DNA of 64,000 nt, taken from CAZICM01 sp964537685 (GTDB taxonomy: Bacteria; Myxococcota_A; Polyangia; Polyangiales; Polyangiaceae). Location of the stretch: NCBI GenBank assembly GCA_964537685.1, contig CAZICM010000013.1, positions 124,001-188,000 on the forward strand, written 5' to 3'. Shown here piece after piece: positions 10,269 through 18,839 of this stretch. Within the stretch, counting starts at the first letter, position 1. Every line of letters starts with the position of its first letter. The translations under genes and the position numbers were made by a program. The notes under the pieces were generated by a model. That model was given only the letters and a program-made list of their open reading frames with translations. It had not been told where the DNA came from and did not search any database.

Positions 10269-11654
10269 ATGGCCGAACTCATCGTCGACAACCCCTACAC
10301 CCTCGAAGAATGCGTCCGTTTGCCCTATGCGGGCGAAGACACCATCAGCCGGACCCTAGACGCCGCCCAAGCCGCCGCGCGCCATCACGCGAAGACCAGC
10401 ATCGAAAGCCGCATTGCCTTATGCGAGCGAGCGGTGTCGGAAATGGAATCGGCCAAAGACAGCATCGCCGCCGACATCACCAAGATGATGGGCAAGCCGC
10501 TGCGCCAAGCCCGGAACGAAGTCGCCGGAATGGCAAAGCGGGCCCGGCACATGTGCTCTATCGCGCAGGACTCGCTCGCGGACATTGTGCTCCCCGAGCT
10601 TCCCGGCTTTCAGCGCCGCATCGTGCGCACACCCTTGGGCGTCGTCTTTTCATTGCCCGCTTGGAATTATCCCCTGCTCACTGCTGTCAATGTTGTTATT
10701 CCGGCCATATTGGCAGGCAATTCGGTTGTATTAAAACACTCCCCGCGCTCGCCTTTATGCGGAGGACATTTTGCCAATGCGTTTATAAGAGCGGGCGCTC
10801 CTTCCGAATTGGTTCAGGCCATTATGATGGACTATGCGGCATCCGAAGCCACAGCCGCCGATCCCCGCGTCAATTTCGTGGCCTTTACGGGCTCGGTGTA
10901 TGGAGGCCACCGGATTTACGGCGCGGCCGCGGCCAAGCGATTCACCGATGTGGGCCTCGAGCTCGGCGGCAAAGACGCCGCCTATGTGGCCGAGGACGCC
11001 GACCTTGAAAAAGCGATTGATGGCATCGTCGACGGCGCCTGTTACAACGCCGGCCAAAGCTGCTGTGCCGTGGAACGAGCCTACGTTCACCGCCGCCATT
11101 ACGATCGATTTGTTGAAGGTGCCCTGGAATTGATTAAATCCTACCGAATTGGCGACCCAATGGATGAAAATGTAAACCTAGGCCCGATCGCCCAGCCTTG
11201 GCAGCCCGCATTTTTGGAAGCTCAAGTCAAACAGGCAACATCGGATGGGGCGCGAATTCTTCATGGAGGCAAAGCCGTTCAAATAAATGGCAAAGGCCGT
11301 TTCTTCGAGCCCACGCTTATCGTCGATACCAAAGCCTCCCACGATATGATGCGCATTGAATCCTTTGGCCCCATTCTTCCGGTTTTGCCCGTCGATTCGG
11401 ATGAAGAAGCCCTCGCTTTAATCAACGACAGCGAACTCGGTCTAACGGCTTCGATATGGACGCGCGATGCCGAAAGAGCGGCCCGTATGGCGGCGGCGAT
11501 TGAAACCGGCACGGTCTATATGAATCAATGCGATACGCTCGATCCGGCGCTTCCCTGGACGGGCGTAAAAGACAGCGGCAAAGGCGCAACCCTTTCAGCA
11601 CTGGGCTTTGGGCATTTAACGCGCCCCAAATCGATTAACTTTAAAATGCCCTAA
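10269..11654 (+). CDS. NAD(P)-dependent aldehyde dehydrogenase
   Basis: I place the start at ATG 10269 (MAELIVDNPYTLEE), which gives 461 aa, the usual length of the short SSADH-like ALDH group. An in-frame upstream extension would overlap the divergent PP2C gene and has no homologous character. Visible motifs: FSLPAWNYP cofactor region, VVLKHSPRSPLC, FTGSVYGG Rossmann loop, general base Glu near 231 in LELGGKDAAYV, catalytic Cys near 265 in NAGQSCCA, and ESFGPILPV. The substrate is not determined by these motifs; succinate semialdehyde or other medium aliphatic aldehydes are typical for the group. It converges with the SRPBCC gene. Confidence 0.92.
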   Translation: MAELIVDNPYTLEECVRLPYAGEDTISRTLDAAQAAARHHAKTSIESRIALCERAVSEMESAKDSIAADITKMMGKPLRQARNEVAGMAKRARHMCSIAQDSLADIVLPELPGFQRRIVRTPLGVVFSLPAWNYPLLTAVNVVIPAILAGNSVVLKHSPRSPLCGGHFANAFIRAGAPSELVQAIMMDYAASEATAADPRVNFVAFTGSVYGGHRIYGAAAAKRFTDVGLELGGKDAAYVAEDADLEKAIDGIVDGACYNAGQSCCAVERAYVHRRHYDRFVEGALELIKSYRIGDPMDENVNLGPIAQPWQPAFLEAQVKQATSDGARILHGGKAVQINGKGRFFEPTLIVDTKASHDMMRIESFGPILPVLPVDSDEEALALINDSELGLTASIWTRDAERAARMAAAIETGTVYMNQCDTLDPALPWTGVKDSGKGATLSALGFGHLTRPKSINFKMP

Positions 11655-11661
11655 ACAGTCT

Positions 11662-12192
11662 TTATTTATTCTTTTGTTTCTCGAGCCACTTCCCCACGCC
11701 CTTGGCCACTTCCACCAAATTGACCGATACCTGGCCGACCAAAAACTTTTCGACCATAGGATTGATTGAACCGGCCATAAAACGCGGCACACCGGGCAAT
11801 TTCGCCGCATCGCATACCAAGGTTCCGCGAATTTCAAGGCGAACACCTTCAGGTGTTTCAACATAACGATTGCATCCAGAGCTTTGAACAACCCCGGGAA
11901 ACGAACCGACCTCGGTGCGCCAATCGACGGTATGGGTCTTGGAATGCCATGTGGCGTAATCCGTCCAGCGCAGCATGCTCTCTTTAATCACGGCAAGAGC
12001 AGCCTTGGGAATTTCCCCTCCCCCCACCCACTCATTGACCAATTGAATATCGTCGCCCAGCTCCTCCCGCTTTAGCACTTTAATGCTTCGGATATTGGGC
12101 AAATATTCTGTCAAATCGGCCAGGTGATCGCGGTATGCCGAAAACACAAGGTCGCGCGAAAAAGGCAGATTTACATCTGATTTAATATCCAT
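11662..12192 (-). CDS. SRPBCC-fold (DUF2505-like) protein
   Basis: A 176-aa soluble protein. The order of elements fits a START/SRPBCC hydrophobic-ligand fold: an N-terminal strand with LPFSRDLVFSAYRDHLADLTEYLPNI, central strands around WTDYATWHSKTHTVDWRTE, and a C-terminal long helix (MVEKFLVGQVSVNLVEVAKG). DUF2505 is my best family guess. Ligand and role are unknown. It is the last gene of a minus-strand run that starts at BolA, 29 nt after the Pro-rich protein gene. Confidence 0.65.
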   Translation of the reverse strand: MDIKSDVNLPFSRDLVFSAYRDHLADLTEYLPNIRSIKVLKREELGDDIQLVNEWVGGGEIPKAALAVIKESMLRWTDYATWHSKTHTVDWRTEVGSFPGVVQSSGCNRYVETPEGVRLEIRGTLVCDAAKLPGVPRFMAGSINPMVEKFLVGQVSVNLVEVAKGVGKWLEKQKNK

Positions 12193-12221
12193 GAAATACT
12201 CTTGTATTTATTGTTTTTAGC

Positions 12222-12983
12222 TTAGCGGCCCGAAAGAGCAATGGCAATAATGCTAATCGGAATTCGAAGCTTTCCGAATATGGCAAAAAATGCCCCATCG
12301 TTTTCAGCCCAGCGAACCTGGGCTTCCACACCCAAAAGGCTCAGCCCTCCGGCCAGCATAAATCCGGGCCTGGGCTGTATGTCCATAAGCAAACCCGCCT
12401 GCACCCATGTGCCCGAATTCAGCGACATATGTTCAAACTGCACGCCAAATGTCGCCGGATTAAAATCGGAAAACTCATAGGTCGCGCCCAGCGAATAATA
12501 ATGAGGCGCCTGAAGATCTTCTTCGTTCACATACAAAAGGCCAAATCGCGCCCGGCCAAATCCCGTTAAATGATTGTTGCCCTCCCACGAATACCCAAGC
12601 GCACCATCGAGATTGGCATCCCATGTATAAAAATGCCTGATGCGCGGCTTTTTCGCTACTGGTGCGCTGGGCGCCTGAACTTGAATGGTCTTTCCGCCAA
12701 TCGTCACGGTCGTTGTCTTTGGCGGCTCAGGCGGCGGCGGCGCGGACGGTGCCGCAGACGCGGGTGGCGCTGGTGGCGGGGCTTGTTCCACCAAAGGCGC
12801 GGACGATGATGGCGGCGCGGGTGGCGGGGCTGCCGTGCTCGCAGGAGGCGCGGGTGGCGATGCCACTGAAGCGCTTGCCGATGGCGCCGCGGATTGGGCA
12901 AATACAATCGAATTTACAAAAAATCCTATTAAAATGACGGGCACACTCAACGCCCGGCTTTTTTGAACGCAGAAACGCCTCAT
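12222..12983 (-). CDS. Exported Pro/Ala-rich protein with C-terminal beta domain
   Basis: 253 aa. A signal peptide (hydrophobic VPVILIGFFVNSIVFA) ends before QSAAPS. Residues ~30-90 are a Pro/Ala/Ser low-complexity linker, likely a periplasm-spanning spacer. A possible TonB-like KTTTVTIGGKTIQVQ strand follows. The last ~140 residues alternate aromatic/hydrophobic and polar residues (FYTWDANLDGALGYSW..., GLSLLGVEAQVRWAEN) as in small outer-membrane beta barrels. Its ATG overlaps the stop of the upstream lipoprotein gene (ATGA), so the two are translationally coupled. The family is unknown; an outer-membrane location is inferred. Confidence 0.65.
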   Translation of the reverse strand: MRRFCVQKSRALSVPVILIGFFVNSIVFAQSAAPSASASVASPPAPPASTAAPPPAPPSSSAPLVEQAPPPAPPASAAPSAPPPPEPPKTTTVTIGGKTIQVQAPSAPVAKKPRIRHFYTWDANLDGALGYSWEGNNHLTGFGRARFGLLYVNEEDLQAPHYYSLGATYEFSDFNPATFGVQFEHMSLNSGTWVQAGLLMDIQPRPGFMLAGGLSLLGVEAQVRWAENDGAFFAIFGKLRIPISIIAIALSGR

Positions 12984-13441
12984 GGCTTAGGCCCCTCCGG
13001 GGAAGCCGGCTGCGCAGCCGTTGAAAGGCGCACAATCGCCATCACATTCAGCTTGCCCGGCGCCTTCCCAGCGAAATCCTGCCCCTCCAAACTCTTGCTT
13101 AAACAGTCGGCGCTCGCGCCGGTCACGCTCGCGTTCTTGGTTTTGCCCTGCTCCACCACAAAGGACAAATGCGCAGGTTCGGTCTTCAGCGATGCCGCTA
13201 TCACGCCCGAACAAGCCTTCAATCCCCGGTATAAGAGCGTGCTCAGCGGTTCCACCAAGGGATCGATCACAACCCCCTTCGATACCGCAATCGCTACTTC
13301 AACCGCGGGCACGTCTTTCGACGCAACCAGGGTTATCCCAACGGGATCGCCGTACTCTTGCTCGGTTTTTTCGGCGCTCTTCTGGCCACACGCCGAAAGC
13401 AACAAAGCCACCCCAATCCCAATCCACAAAGCGTGCTTCAT
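12980..13441 (-). CDS. Small lipoprotein of unknown function
   Basis: 153 aa with a clear lipoprotein signal: MKHALWIGIGVALLLSAC, Cys18 followed by GQKSAEKT. The mature part is soluble and contains three cysteines. I recognise no family. It overlaps the Pro-rich beta-domain gene downstream by 4 nt (ATGA), so the two products probably act together in the envelope. A possible short frame upstream (13438-13656) also overlaps it by 4 nt. Confidence 0.7.
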   Translation of the reverse strand: MKHALWIGIGVALLLSACGQKSAEKTEQEYGDPVGITLVASKDVPAVEVAIAVSKGVVIDPLVEPLSTLLYRGLKACSGVIAASLKTEPAHLSFVVEQGKTKNASVTGASADCLSKSLEGQDFAGKAPGKLNVMAIVRLSTAAQPASPEGPKP

Positions 13442-13656
13442 TCGACGATCAAAACAATTGAGGACGAAAATAAGGAGGCCGTGCCGTCCCAGCCTCTTTG
13501 ATGCTGCTTCTGTCCGGATACATCGAGCGGCGACGCACCGCGCAGGCTCAATCCAAGATGAAATGACGCCTCACGCGGAATTCCGGCCAGAAGACCAATC
13601 GCTTCCCCCAAACACAAGGGAAGCGTCGCAATCAGGGCGACTCCGCCGTTGCGCAA
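13438..13656 (-). CDS. Possible small coding frame filling a 190-nt same-strand gap (uncertain)
   Basis: A 72-codon frame whose TGA overlaps the ATG of the next lipoprotein (ATGA), the coupling style seen elsewhere in this run. It reads with genome-like codons and a hydrophobic start (GVALIATLPLCLGEAIGLL). Against it: the only obvious initiators are TTG, there is no Shine-Dalgarno, it overlaps the 3' end of the upstream small lipoprotein gene by 25 nt, and I recognise no family. It may be a decayed remnant or chance. Confidence 0.25.
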   Translation of the reverse strand: MRNGGVALIATLPLCLGEAIGLLAGIPREASFHLGLSLRGASPLDVSGQKQHQRGWDGTASLFSSSIVLIVE

Positions 13657-13841
13657 GCCGAAAGGCCGCCGTCGGTGATCTTGCAGACGAACGCCTTACG
13701 AAGAGCGCCCAACAAGAACATGTCCTGACGCATCACAACGACTTTGTCCGTGCCCACGGCAGCCATATCGCCGTAAGCGCAGCCCGACATCGCCGAGGCG
13801 ATGAGTCCCAAGGTCATTACCAATCCAAGAGCCTTTTTCAT
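13632..13841 (-). CDS. Very small lipoprotein, paralogue A of a tandem pair
   Basis: 69 aa starting at ATG 13841 (MKKALGLVMTL), with GGAG upstream. Longer readings add an unrelated N-terminus. A lipobox (SAMSGC) places the mature N-terminal Cys at residue ~20, leaving only ~50 mature residues: GDMAAVGTDKVVVMRQDMF, then LLGALRKAFVCKI and ITDGGLSACATAESP. Two C-terminal cysteines could form a disulfide. It is clearly paralogous to the gene 103 nt upstream. Function is unknown. I recall similar short lipoproteins in other myxobacteria but cannot name a family. Confidence 0.7.
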   Translation of the reverse strand: MKKALGLVMTLGLIASAMSGCAYGDMAAVGTDKVVVMRQDMFLLGALRKAFVCKITDGGLSACATAESP

Positions 13842-13944
13842 TGCATTTCTCCGTGTGATAAGCGGCCTCCAAAAGAGGACGCTCTCTTTTGTTTTCAAAG
13901 CCGTGAAGGCACGCGCACCGCGAATGCAGCGCGCTCGTGCCTGC

Positions 13945-14151
13945 TCACGGAGCCTCGTTCGCCGCGCAGCCCGTCAAGCCAGAGTCCCCAACCTTGCAAA
14001 CAAAGGCCTTGCGCAAGGCGCCGAAGAGGAAGGCGTCCTGGCGAAGAACAACAACCTTGTCACCCGCCACGGCAATCGCGCCGTAAGAGCAGCCGCCCAT
14101 GGCCGAGGCCATCACACCCAATGCCATCAACATTCCAACGATCTTCTTCAT
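13945..14151 (-). CDS. Very small lipoprotein, paralogue B of a tandem pair
   Basis: 68 aa from ATG 14151 (MKKIVGMLMAL), preceded by GGAGGAATC. A start 14 codons further upstream would put cysteines and aromatics before the signal peptide and is unlikely. The lipobox SAMGGC is followed by SYGAIAVAGDKVVVLRQDAF, then LFGALRKAFVCKVGDSGLTGCAANEAP. It matches paralogue A over its full length, and the block RQD.F..GALRKAFVCK is nearly invariant. Tandem duplication with strong conservation implies selection on both copies. It lies 128 nt downstream of the metallophosphoesterase gene on the same strand. Confidence 0.72.
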   Translation of the reverse strand: MKKIVGMLMALGVMASAMGGCSYGAIAVAGDKVVVLRQDAFLFGALRKAFVCKVGDSGLTGCAANEAP

Positions 14152-14279
14152 GATTCCTCCAAAAAACAGAACGCAAAGGTTCCCACCACACACATGAGAT
14201 CCCGTGTGCGAATACAGCGCCCCTCATATCACAAAACGGGGAGATTCAATGAATTCAGATCGGCCAAGCGAAACGCCGT

Positions 14280-15104
14280 TCAGGATGGCTCAATTTCAAA
14301 CTGGTAACGCGCGCGCTCGGCCCCTTCGATCTCGACCACCAAACGCTTTTTCTGAACCCGCACAATGGCATGCGCCGCGGCCGCCCTGCCCGGCGCATCG
14401 TCGTCGACATTCTCAATCAGGCTCTGCAGCGTGATGTAGGGGATTCCATCGAAGACGCTGAGCTGATTCCAATGCAGATGCCCATTAAACACAGCCATCA
14501 CACGGCCATGACGGGCAAATAGCTCGCGGATCTTGCGCCGCTCCCTAATCAAACAAATATGCGGAAGCCCTTCAAACCACCTATTTCCCCGAAGATCTTG
14601 ATCGGCCGCGCTGTGATGCATCAAAGCGATCACGGGCTTTGCGGCGGCTTCGGCGAGATCGGCCGCAAGCCAATCGAGCTGCTCCTCGCCCACGGACACA
14701 TCCAGATCCTTGCGCTCCCTCGTATGCAGAACAACAAAATGAATGCCTGCCCGATCAAAGGATGAATACAGCTTATTTTCAGGGCTTTTTCCCCAAATCT
14801 CGAGCAGGTCCGAAGGCTGCAGATAAATCAGATCGTGATTGCCTGCGACATTCACAAGCTCGGCATTCACGCCTCTCAAAATATCGATACACGCCTGATA
14901 GCGCGCCCGGTCAGCCTGCGGACTTTCGTCTTCGATATCGTCGCCCAGATTCACGACCATCGATGGCCGGACATCGGTATTCATCCGCTCGACAAAAGCC
15001 TTGGCCAAGTCCGGCGCATGAGAAGTCAGCTTGCGAAGCTTGCCCGCGAAATGAGCTTCGGGACCAAAGTGAAGATCGGTCACGAGCGCGAATACAAAAT
15101 CCAT
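14280..15104 (-). CDS. Calcineurin-like metallophosphoesterase
   Basis: A 274-aa cytoplasmic protein with all blocks of the metallophosphoesterase fold in order: DLHFG (motif I, Asp10/His12), VVNLGDDIED (motif II), VNVAGNHDLIY (motif III), IALMHHS and FNGHLHW near the C-terminus. It resembles cyclic-nucleotide phosphodiesterase/CpdA-like or Icc-like enzymes, but motifs do not fix the substrate. Its ATG directly follows the TAG of the BolA gene (TAGATG), so it is co-translated with BolA. Confidence 0.88.
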   Translation of the reverse strand: MDFVFALVTDLHFGPEAHFAGKLRKLTSHAPDLAKAFVERMNTDVRPSMVVNLGDDIEDESPQADRARYQACIDILRGVNAELVNVAGNHDLIYLQPSDLLEIWGKSPENKLYSSFDRAGIHFVVLHTRERKDLDVSVGEEQLDWLAADLAEAAAKPVIALMHHSAADQDLRGNRWFEGLPHICLIRERRKIRELFARHGRVMAVFNGHLHWNQLSVFDGIPYITLQSLIENVDDDAPGRAAAAHAIVRVQKKRLVVEIEGAERARYQFEIEPS

Positions 15105-15416
15105 CTAGCCCTTCGAACCCCCGAGACACTGCGGCGAACGAAACGCATTGGGATCCTCCTTCTCCCACTGCGCAGGCGTCAGCGCGCGAAGCGACAGCGC
15201 ATGCACACCGCTCTTCATCTCATCGCGCAAAATCTCGTACACCCGGCGATGCCTTTCCACAGGCAGCATGCCTTCAAACACATCGCTCACCACCATCACC
15301 TTAAAATGCGTCTCCGACCCGGCGGGCACGCTGTGCATGCGGCTTTCGTTCTCCACCAGCAAATGCAATGGCGACAGCGACTTGCTCAATTTGTCCTGAA
15401 TGATTTCTTGAATCAT
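15105..15416 (-). CDS. bolA: BolA family protein
   Basis: 103 aa from ATG 15416 (MIQEIIQDKLSKSLSPLHLL), the usual BolA N-terminus and length. A longer frame upstream would overlap the divergent lipoprotein gene and adds no homology. The core has ENESRMHSVPAGSETHFKVMVVSDVFEG followed by VERHRRVYEIL and VHALSLRALTPAQWE, the conserved BolA class-II-like fold with the invariant His of the RH..V motif. BolA proteins partner with monothiol glutaredoxins in [2Fe-2S] handling and stress morphology; no glutaredoxin gene is visible here. It heads the minus-strand run and is fused by TAGATG to the metallophosphoesterase gene. Confidence 0.9.
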   Translation of the reverse strand: MIQEIIQDKLSKSLSPLHLLVENESRMHSVPAGSETHFKVMVVSDVFEGMLPVERHRRVYEILRDEMKSGVHALSLRALTPAQWEKEDPNAFRSPQCLGGSKG

Positions 15417-15509
15417 GGCACCCGAATCGTAACGCATGAAGGCAAGAGGCGTACGCATCAAACGCACAACGCTTGACGCGAGATCGCCATCCATCGAGTC
15501 TTCGCACGC

Positions 15510-16103
15510 ATGCGCACAATAGCCTTTATTTCTACACTGGTTTGCATCAGCGCCACATTCAGCCTGGGCTGCTCCGACGACGAACGGCGGGCAAGCAGCT
15601 CGGACAATGAAACCAATTCCGTCCCCCAAGCCACCGGCGCGGTGAATATGGAAGTGTACGCGACAGCCGTACAAAACTGCCCTCCCGGCAACATCCATAT
15701 CGATATCGGCAACGTCAACGCGGCACCTCCCCTCGTTTATGAAAACGGCCAAGACGGCGCCGAAGTGGCCTGCTCCGTGCTCGCGGAAGGCGCGAAATTC
15801 AGAGCCGGCGGAAGCCTAAAGAAAGGCATGTTCTCCTTCTCTTTTCACGATGTGCTCACCGATGGCACAAGCGCGGTTGGACAAGTTCAGTTCAGCGACC
15901 CCAAAGACAGCACCGTGTATGCCTCGAGCGACCTCGGCCCCTGCGTCTTTCAATTCGCTCCCGGAGGCGAACAAGGCGTTTCCGCGGGACAAATCTTTGT
16001 GCAATTCGACTGCTCAAACCTTATTTCGATGACCGACCCCAAAGCCGCATGTTCTTCGCGCTACGGCTACATCCGCCTCGAACACTGCGTGGGTTCACCC
16101 TAA
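15510..16103 (+). CDS. Lipoprotein of unknown function (197 aa)
   Basis: The signal MRTIAFISTLVCISATFSLGC has a lipobox with Cys21, then an Asp/Ser-rich tether. The mature domain is beta-rich with four or more cysteines (NCPPGNIHIDIG, ACSVL, GPCVFQF, DCSNL, ACSSRYGYIRLEHC). I do not recognise the fold. It is followed after 12 nt by a second lipoprotein with a similar CSDDE start, and the two probably form an operon with the ROK kinase. The 93 nt between this start and BolA must contain two divergent promoters. Confidence 0.72.
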   Translation: MRTIAFISTLVCISATFSLGCSDDERRASSSDNETNSVPQATGAVNMEVYATAVQNCPPGNIHIDIGNVNAAPPLVYENGQDGAEVACSVLAEGAKFRAGGSLKKGMFSFSFHDVLTDGTSAVGQVQFSDPKDSTVYASSDLGPCVFQFAPGGEQGVSAGQIFVQFDCSNLISMTDPKAACSSRYGYIRLEHCVGSP

Positions 16104-16115
16104 GGAGACAGCTTC

Positions 16116-16622
16116 ATGATTCAACGGATCATCCGCAAGCGCGGCCCAGTGCTAAGCGCCGCGCTCATCTCATCGATCGGCCTTTTCTGCACCGGCTGCA
16201 GCGACGACGAGACAACATCCACCGGCACAACAGCCAGCGCCACGCCGCGCAATCCTCACCTTGAAATTACAAGCCCCGCGGACGGCGCCTGCATTGCCAT
16301 CGGCACCGATCCCGACGCGCGCATTCCCATTCAGCTTGAAACCCAAGAGATGATCGTCCGCCCGCCGGAGTTTTGCGGCTCCATTTCGGGATGCGGCCAC
16401 TTTGTTCTGCTCGTCAACGGCCGCGAAAACAACATCGGCACAACGCGCTTAATCGACGTCCTCTTGCGCAAGCTCGCCGATCGTTATGCGACCTTTGAAA
16501 TTACCGCCGAGGCCCGCAACGACGACAACGAAGTGCTCGTCGACAAAAGCACGGACACCGAAATTCCCGCGCGCGCCACGGTAACGGTCACAACCGCGCC
16601 TTCCTGCGCTAAAAGCCCGTGA
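16116..16622 (+). CDS. Lipoprotein of unknown function (168 aa), second of a pair
   Basis: ATG 16116 has an AAGGAG Shine-Dalgarno 8 nt upstream. The lipobox is FCTGC, then SDDETTSTG, much like the lipoprotein just upstream. The mature part looks like an Ig-like beta sandwich (HLEITSPADGACIAIG..., HFVLLVNGRE, FEITAEARNDDNEVL). Its stop overlaps the GTG of the ROK kinase gene (GTGA), so translation is coupled. The function is unknown. Confidence 0.72.
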   Translation: MIQRIIRKRGPVLSAALISSIGLFCTGCSDDETTSTGTTASATPRNPHLEITSPADGACIAIGTDPDARIPIQLETQEMIVRPPEFCGSISGCGHFVLLVNGRENNIGTTRLIDVLLRKLADRYATFEITAEARNDDNEVLVDKSTDTEIPARATVTVTTAPSCAKSP

Positions 16623-17605
16623 ACCGGCACAACGGCACACGCCTTCGCATAGGCATCGATCTCGGAGGCACCAAAATCGAAGGCGTGCTCTTGGGCGAAG
16701 AACCCGAAGGCACCCTGTTTATATTGGAGCGCCGCCGTATCCCAACCCTGCGCGAACAAGGCTACGAAGCGCTGCTCGAGCGCACATCCGCCTTCATCCG
16801 CGAGATGCTCCATCTCTCGCAAAGCGATCCTGCCCTCATTCCCATCGGCATCGGAATGCCGGGCGGTGTCACCCGAAACGGCCTCGTAAAAAACAGCAAC
16901 ACCACCTGCATCAACGGCCGCCCCTTCAGGACCGAGCTCGCAAAACGCCTAGGCCATTCCATTACATTCGAAAATGATGCCAATTGTTTTGCATTGGCAG
17001 AGACCCTTCTCGGAGCAGCCAAACCTTATGCGGACGGCCTTGTATTCGGCGTCATTCTCGGAACGGGCGTTGGAGGCGGACTCGTAGGCTCGGGCCGCCT
17101 TTGGCCCGGCCTCCATGGCATCGCAGGCGAATGGGGACACCACATCATCTACCCCAGCCACGAAACGCTCTGTTACTGCGGCCGCCGCGGCTGTTTGGAG
17201 CTATTCGCGTCGGGCCCCGCCGTCGAAGCGGACTACGCAAAACGCTCGGGAAATACTCTTTCCCTCGAACAAATCGCCCTTCGCCGAGATCAAGATCCCC
17301 ATGCAAAACAGGCCATCGGCGCCTTCCTCGAAGCCTTCGCCCGCGGCCTTGGAAACCTGATCAACATCACCGATCCAAGCGCCATCGTGCTCGGCGGAGG
17401 CGTTTCCAATCTCGAACTTCTCTACACCGAAGGCCCAGCCGCCATTGCCCGGCATGTCTTCAATGACGAGCTCCGAACCCCCCTTCTAAAACACAGCCTT
17501 GGCGACTCCTCCGGAGTGCTCGGCGCCGCACTCCTCAACGCTTCGTCTGCTTCATACAAAATCGAATTGCCTGCCTCAAATTCCGAAATGCTGCCATCGA
17601 ACTGA
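16619..17605 (+). CDS. ROK-family sugar kinase
   Basis: A 328-aa cytoplasmic kinase starting at GTG 16619, overlapping the lipoprotein stop by 4 nt. It has the ATP phosphate-1 motif IGIDLGGTKIEG, the sugar-binding ENDANCFALAE motif with catalytic Asp, the GTGVGGGLV phosphate-2 loop, the GEWGHH motif, and the ROK zinc site CYCGRRGCLE with upstream His. Family members phosphorylate glucose, fructose, N-acetylglucosamine or N-acetylmannosamine; the motifs are closest to the NagK/fructokinase type, but the substrate is not certain. Its 3' end overlaps the convergent PAS-STAS gene by 71 nt. Confidence 0.92.
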   Translation: MNRHNGTRLRIGIDLGGTKIEGVLLGEEPEGTLFILERRRIPTLREQGYEALLERTSAFIREMLHLSQSDPALIPIGIGMPGGVTRNGLVKNSNTTCINGRPFRTELAKRLGHSITFENDANCFALAETLLGAAKPYADGLVFGVILGTGVGGGLVGSGRLWPGLHGIAGEWGHHIIYPSHETLCYCGRRGCLELFASGPAVEADYAKRSGNTLSLEQIALRRDQDPHAKQAIGAFLEAFARGLGNLINITDPSAIVLGGGVSNLELLYTEGPAAIARHVFNDELRTPLLKHSLGDSSGVLGAALLNASSASYKIELPASNSEMLPSN

Positions 17606-18716
17606 GATCGGCCCCGCCTTCAATCGCGGCAAGAGCCATCTTCGGCTGAATCCCGGCCAAAATGGCCCGGCTCCCCACAAGCGCCACAACCCGCCCCACC
17701 TTCAGCACGCCCTCGGCGCTCGGCACATCCACAATTTCGGCGCCCGTTAAATCCAAAATCACAAAGCGCGCCCGCTCCTTCACAACCGCCTTCAGCACGG
17801 CCTCCGCAAGCAGCCCCGCCCGCTCCACCGTCACCGTTCCAATCACAGGCACCGCCACCACATCGTCCCATACCTTTAGAATTGGCATCGATAATGATCT
17901 AATTTCATCCCGCTGCCATTCAATAATCGCCAGGCGGCGGCGCAGCTCTTCCTCGGTGCGCACCCGCTCGCTCACATCCAGCGCAAGCCCAGCCACACCC
18001 ACCATATCGCCGCGCTCATCCCGCATCACCAAATAACGATTGTCCCACACCACCCCGCCAAATTCCGTTGTCTGAAGCGAATTATCCCCTTGCAATGCCC
18101 TCCACACACTGTCCACCACCCGGGGATATTTTTCAAAACGCTCGAAAAAACTCTGCCCGACCACCTCATGGGATTCTACACCCATCCTGTCTAATCCCAT
18201 TCCATCGACATAAGTAAACACACCATTCATATCCACGGTCCAGAGCAGCATCGGCACATGCTCGAGCATCAATCCAAGCAAATCGCGGCTTCGGCGAAGC
18301 TCTTCTTCCCTTATCGCCCGTTCGGCCCAGCCCGAATGCCTTGCCACGTTTTGAACAACATGCTCCAAATCCCCTTGTTTTTCGTCGGTAATATCGGCGC
18401 CCGTCCCAAATACCCGGCCATCCAGAAATGAACGCCGGCAACACCAGCGGAACCATTTGACATGGCCAGTCCCCGCCGCAACCCACGACGTCCACGAACA
18501 CACGCCCCCCGCCTCCAATACGCGATGCGCTGAATCCCGCTCTAGATCGGGCACCAAATCGATCCAGGGCGTTCCCACAAGCGCCTGCGCCGCATCCCCC
18601 AAAATAGCGCGCAACAGCGGATTTACGGACGTGATGAGGCCATCCTGTGCTGCCACAAAAGCAGGCATCGGGCACTCAACAAAAAAAGCCTCCCGATCGG
18701 GTTCTGAACAAGCCAT
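17535..18716 (-). CDS. PAS-PAS-STAS sensory protein (RsbR-like), paralogue 1
   Basis: About 393 aa. Two PAS-like domains are visible (ECPMPAFVAAQDGLITSVNPLL..., and VPMLLWTVDMNGVFTYVDGMGL...VVGQSFFERF) followed by a C-terminal STAS domain (VVAVPVIGTVTVERAGLLAEAVL...ARFVILDLTGAEIVDV). The overall plan matches RsbR-type stressosome proteins. The STAS loop reads LTGAEIVDVPSAEG: the threonine of the usual VDT phosphosite is Val, and the later GI.P..A.T site is GIQPKMALA. It may therefore not be phosphorylated like RsbR. ATG 18716 was preferred; a GTG 15 nt upstream is possible. It lies 108 nt downstream of the phosphoesterase gene and overlaps the ROK gene by 71 nt tail-to-tail. Confidence 0.82.
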   Translation of the reverse strand: MACSEPDREAFFVECPMPAFVAAQDGLITSVNPLLRAILGDAAQALVGTPWIDLVPDLERDSAHRVLEAGGVCSWTSWVAAGTGHVKWFRWCCRRSFLDGRVFGTGADITDEKQGDLEHVVQNVARHSGWAERAIREEELRRSRDLLGLMLEHVPMLLWTVDMNGVFTYVDGMGLDRMGVESHEVVGQSFFERFEKYPRVVDSVWRALQGDNSLQTTEFGGVVWDNRYLVMRDERGDMVGVAGLALDVSERVRTEEELRRRLAIIEWQRDEIRSLSMPILKVWDDVVAVPVIGTVTVERAGLLAEAVLKAVVKERARFVILDLTGAEIVDVPSAEGVLKVGRVVALVGSRAILAGIQPKMALAAIEGGADLSSMAAFRNLRQAIRFCMKQTKR

Positions 18717-18839
18717 ACCGCGCAGCCCCACAACACATCCAGGCCGGGTTCCTTACTTCCTCGGGCGCGTTGAATCAAGCAAGGATTTCAATTACTTAAT
18801 GATTGGTGCGCCTTTGTGTGCATGCCTGTGTGCGCTCGC

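Noticed and set aside
15417..15752. Upstream extension of the BolA frame
   Set aside because: It is antisense to the lipoprotein gene at 15510 and adds residues unlike BolA; the ATG at 15416 gives the family length.
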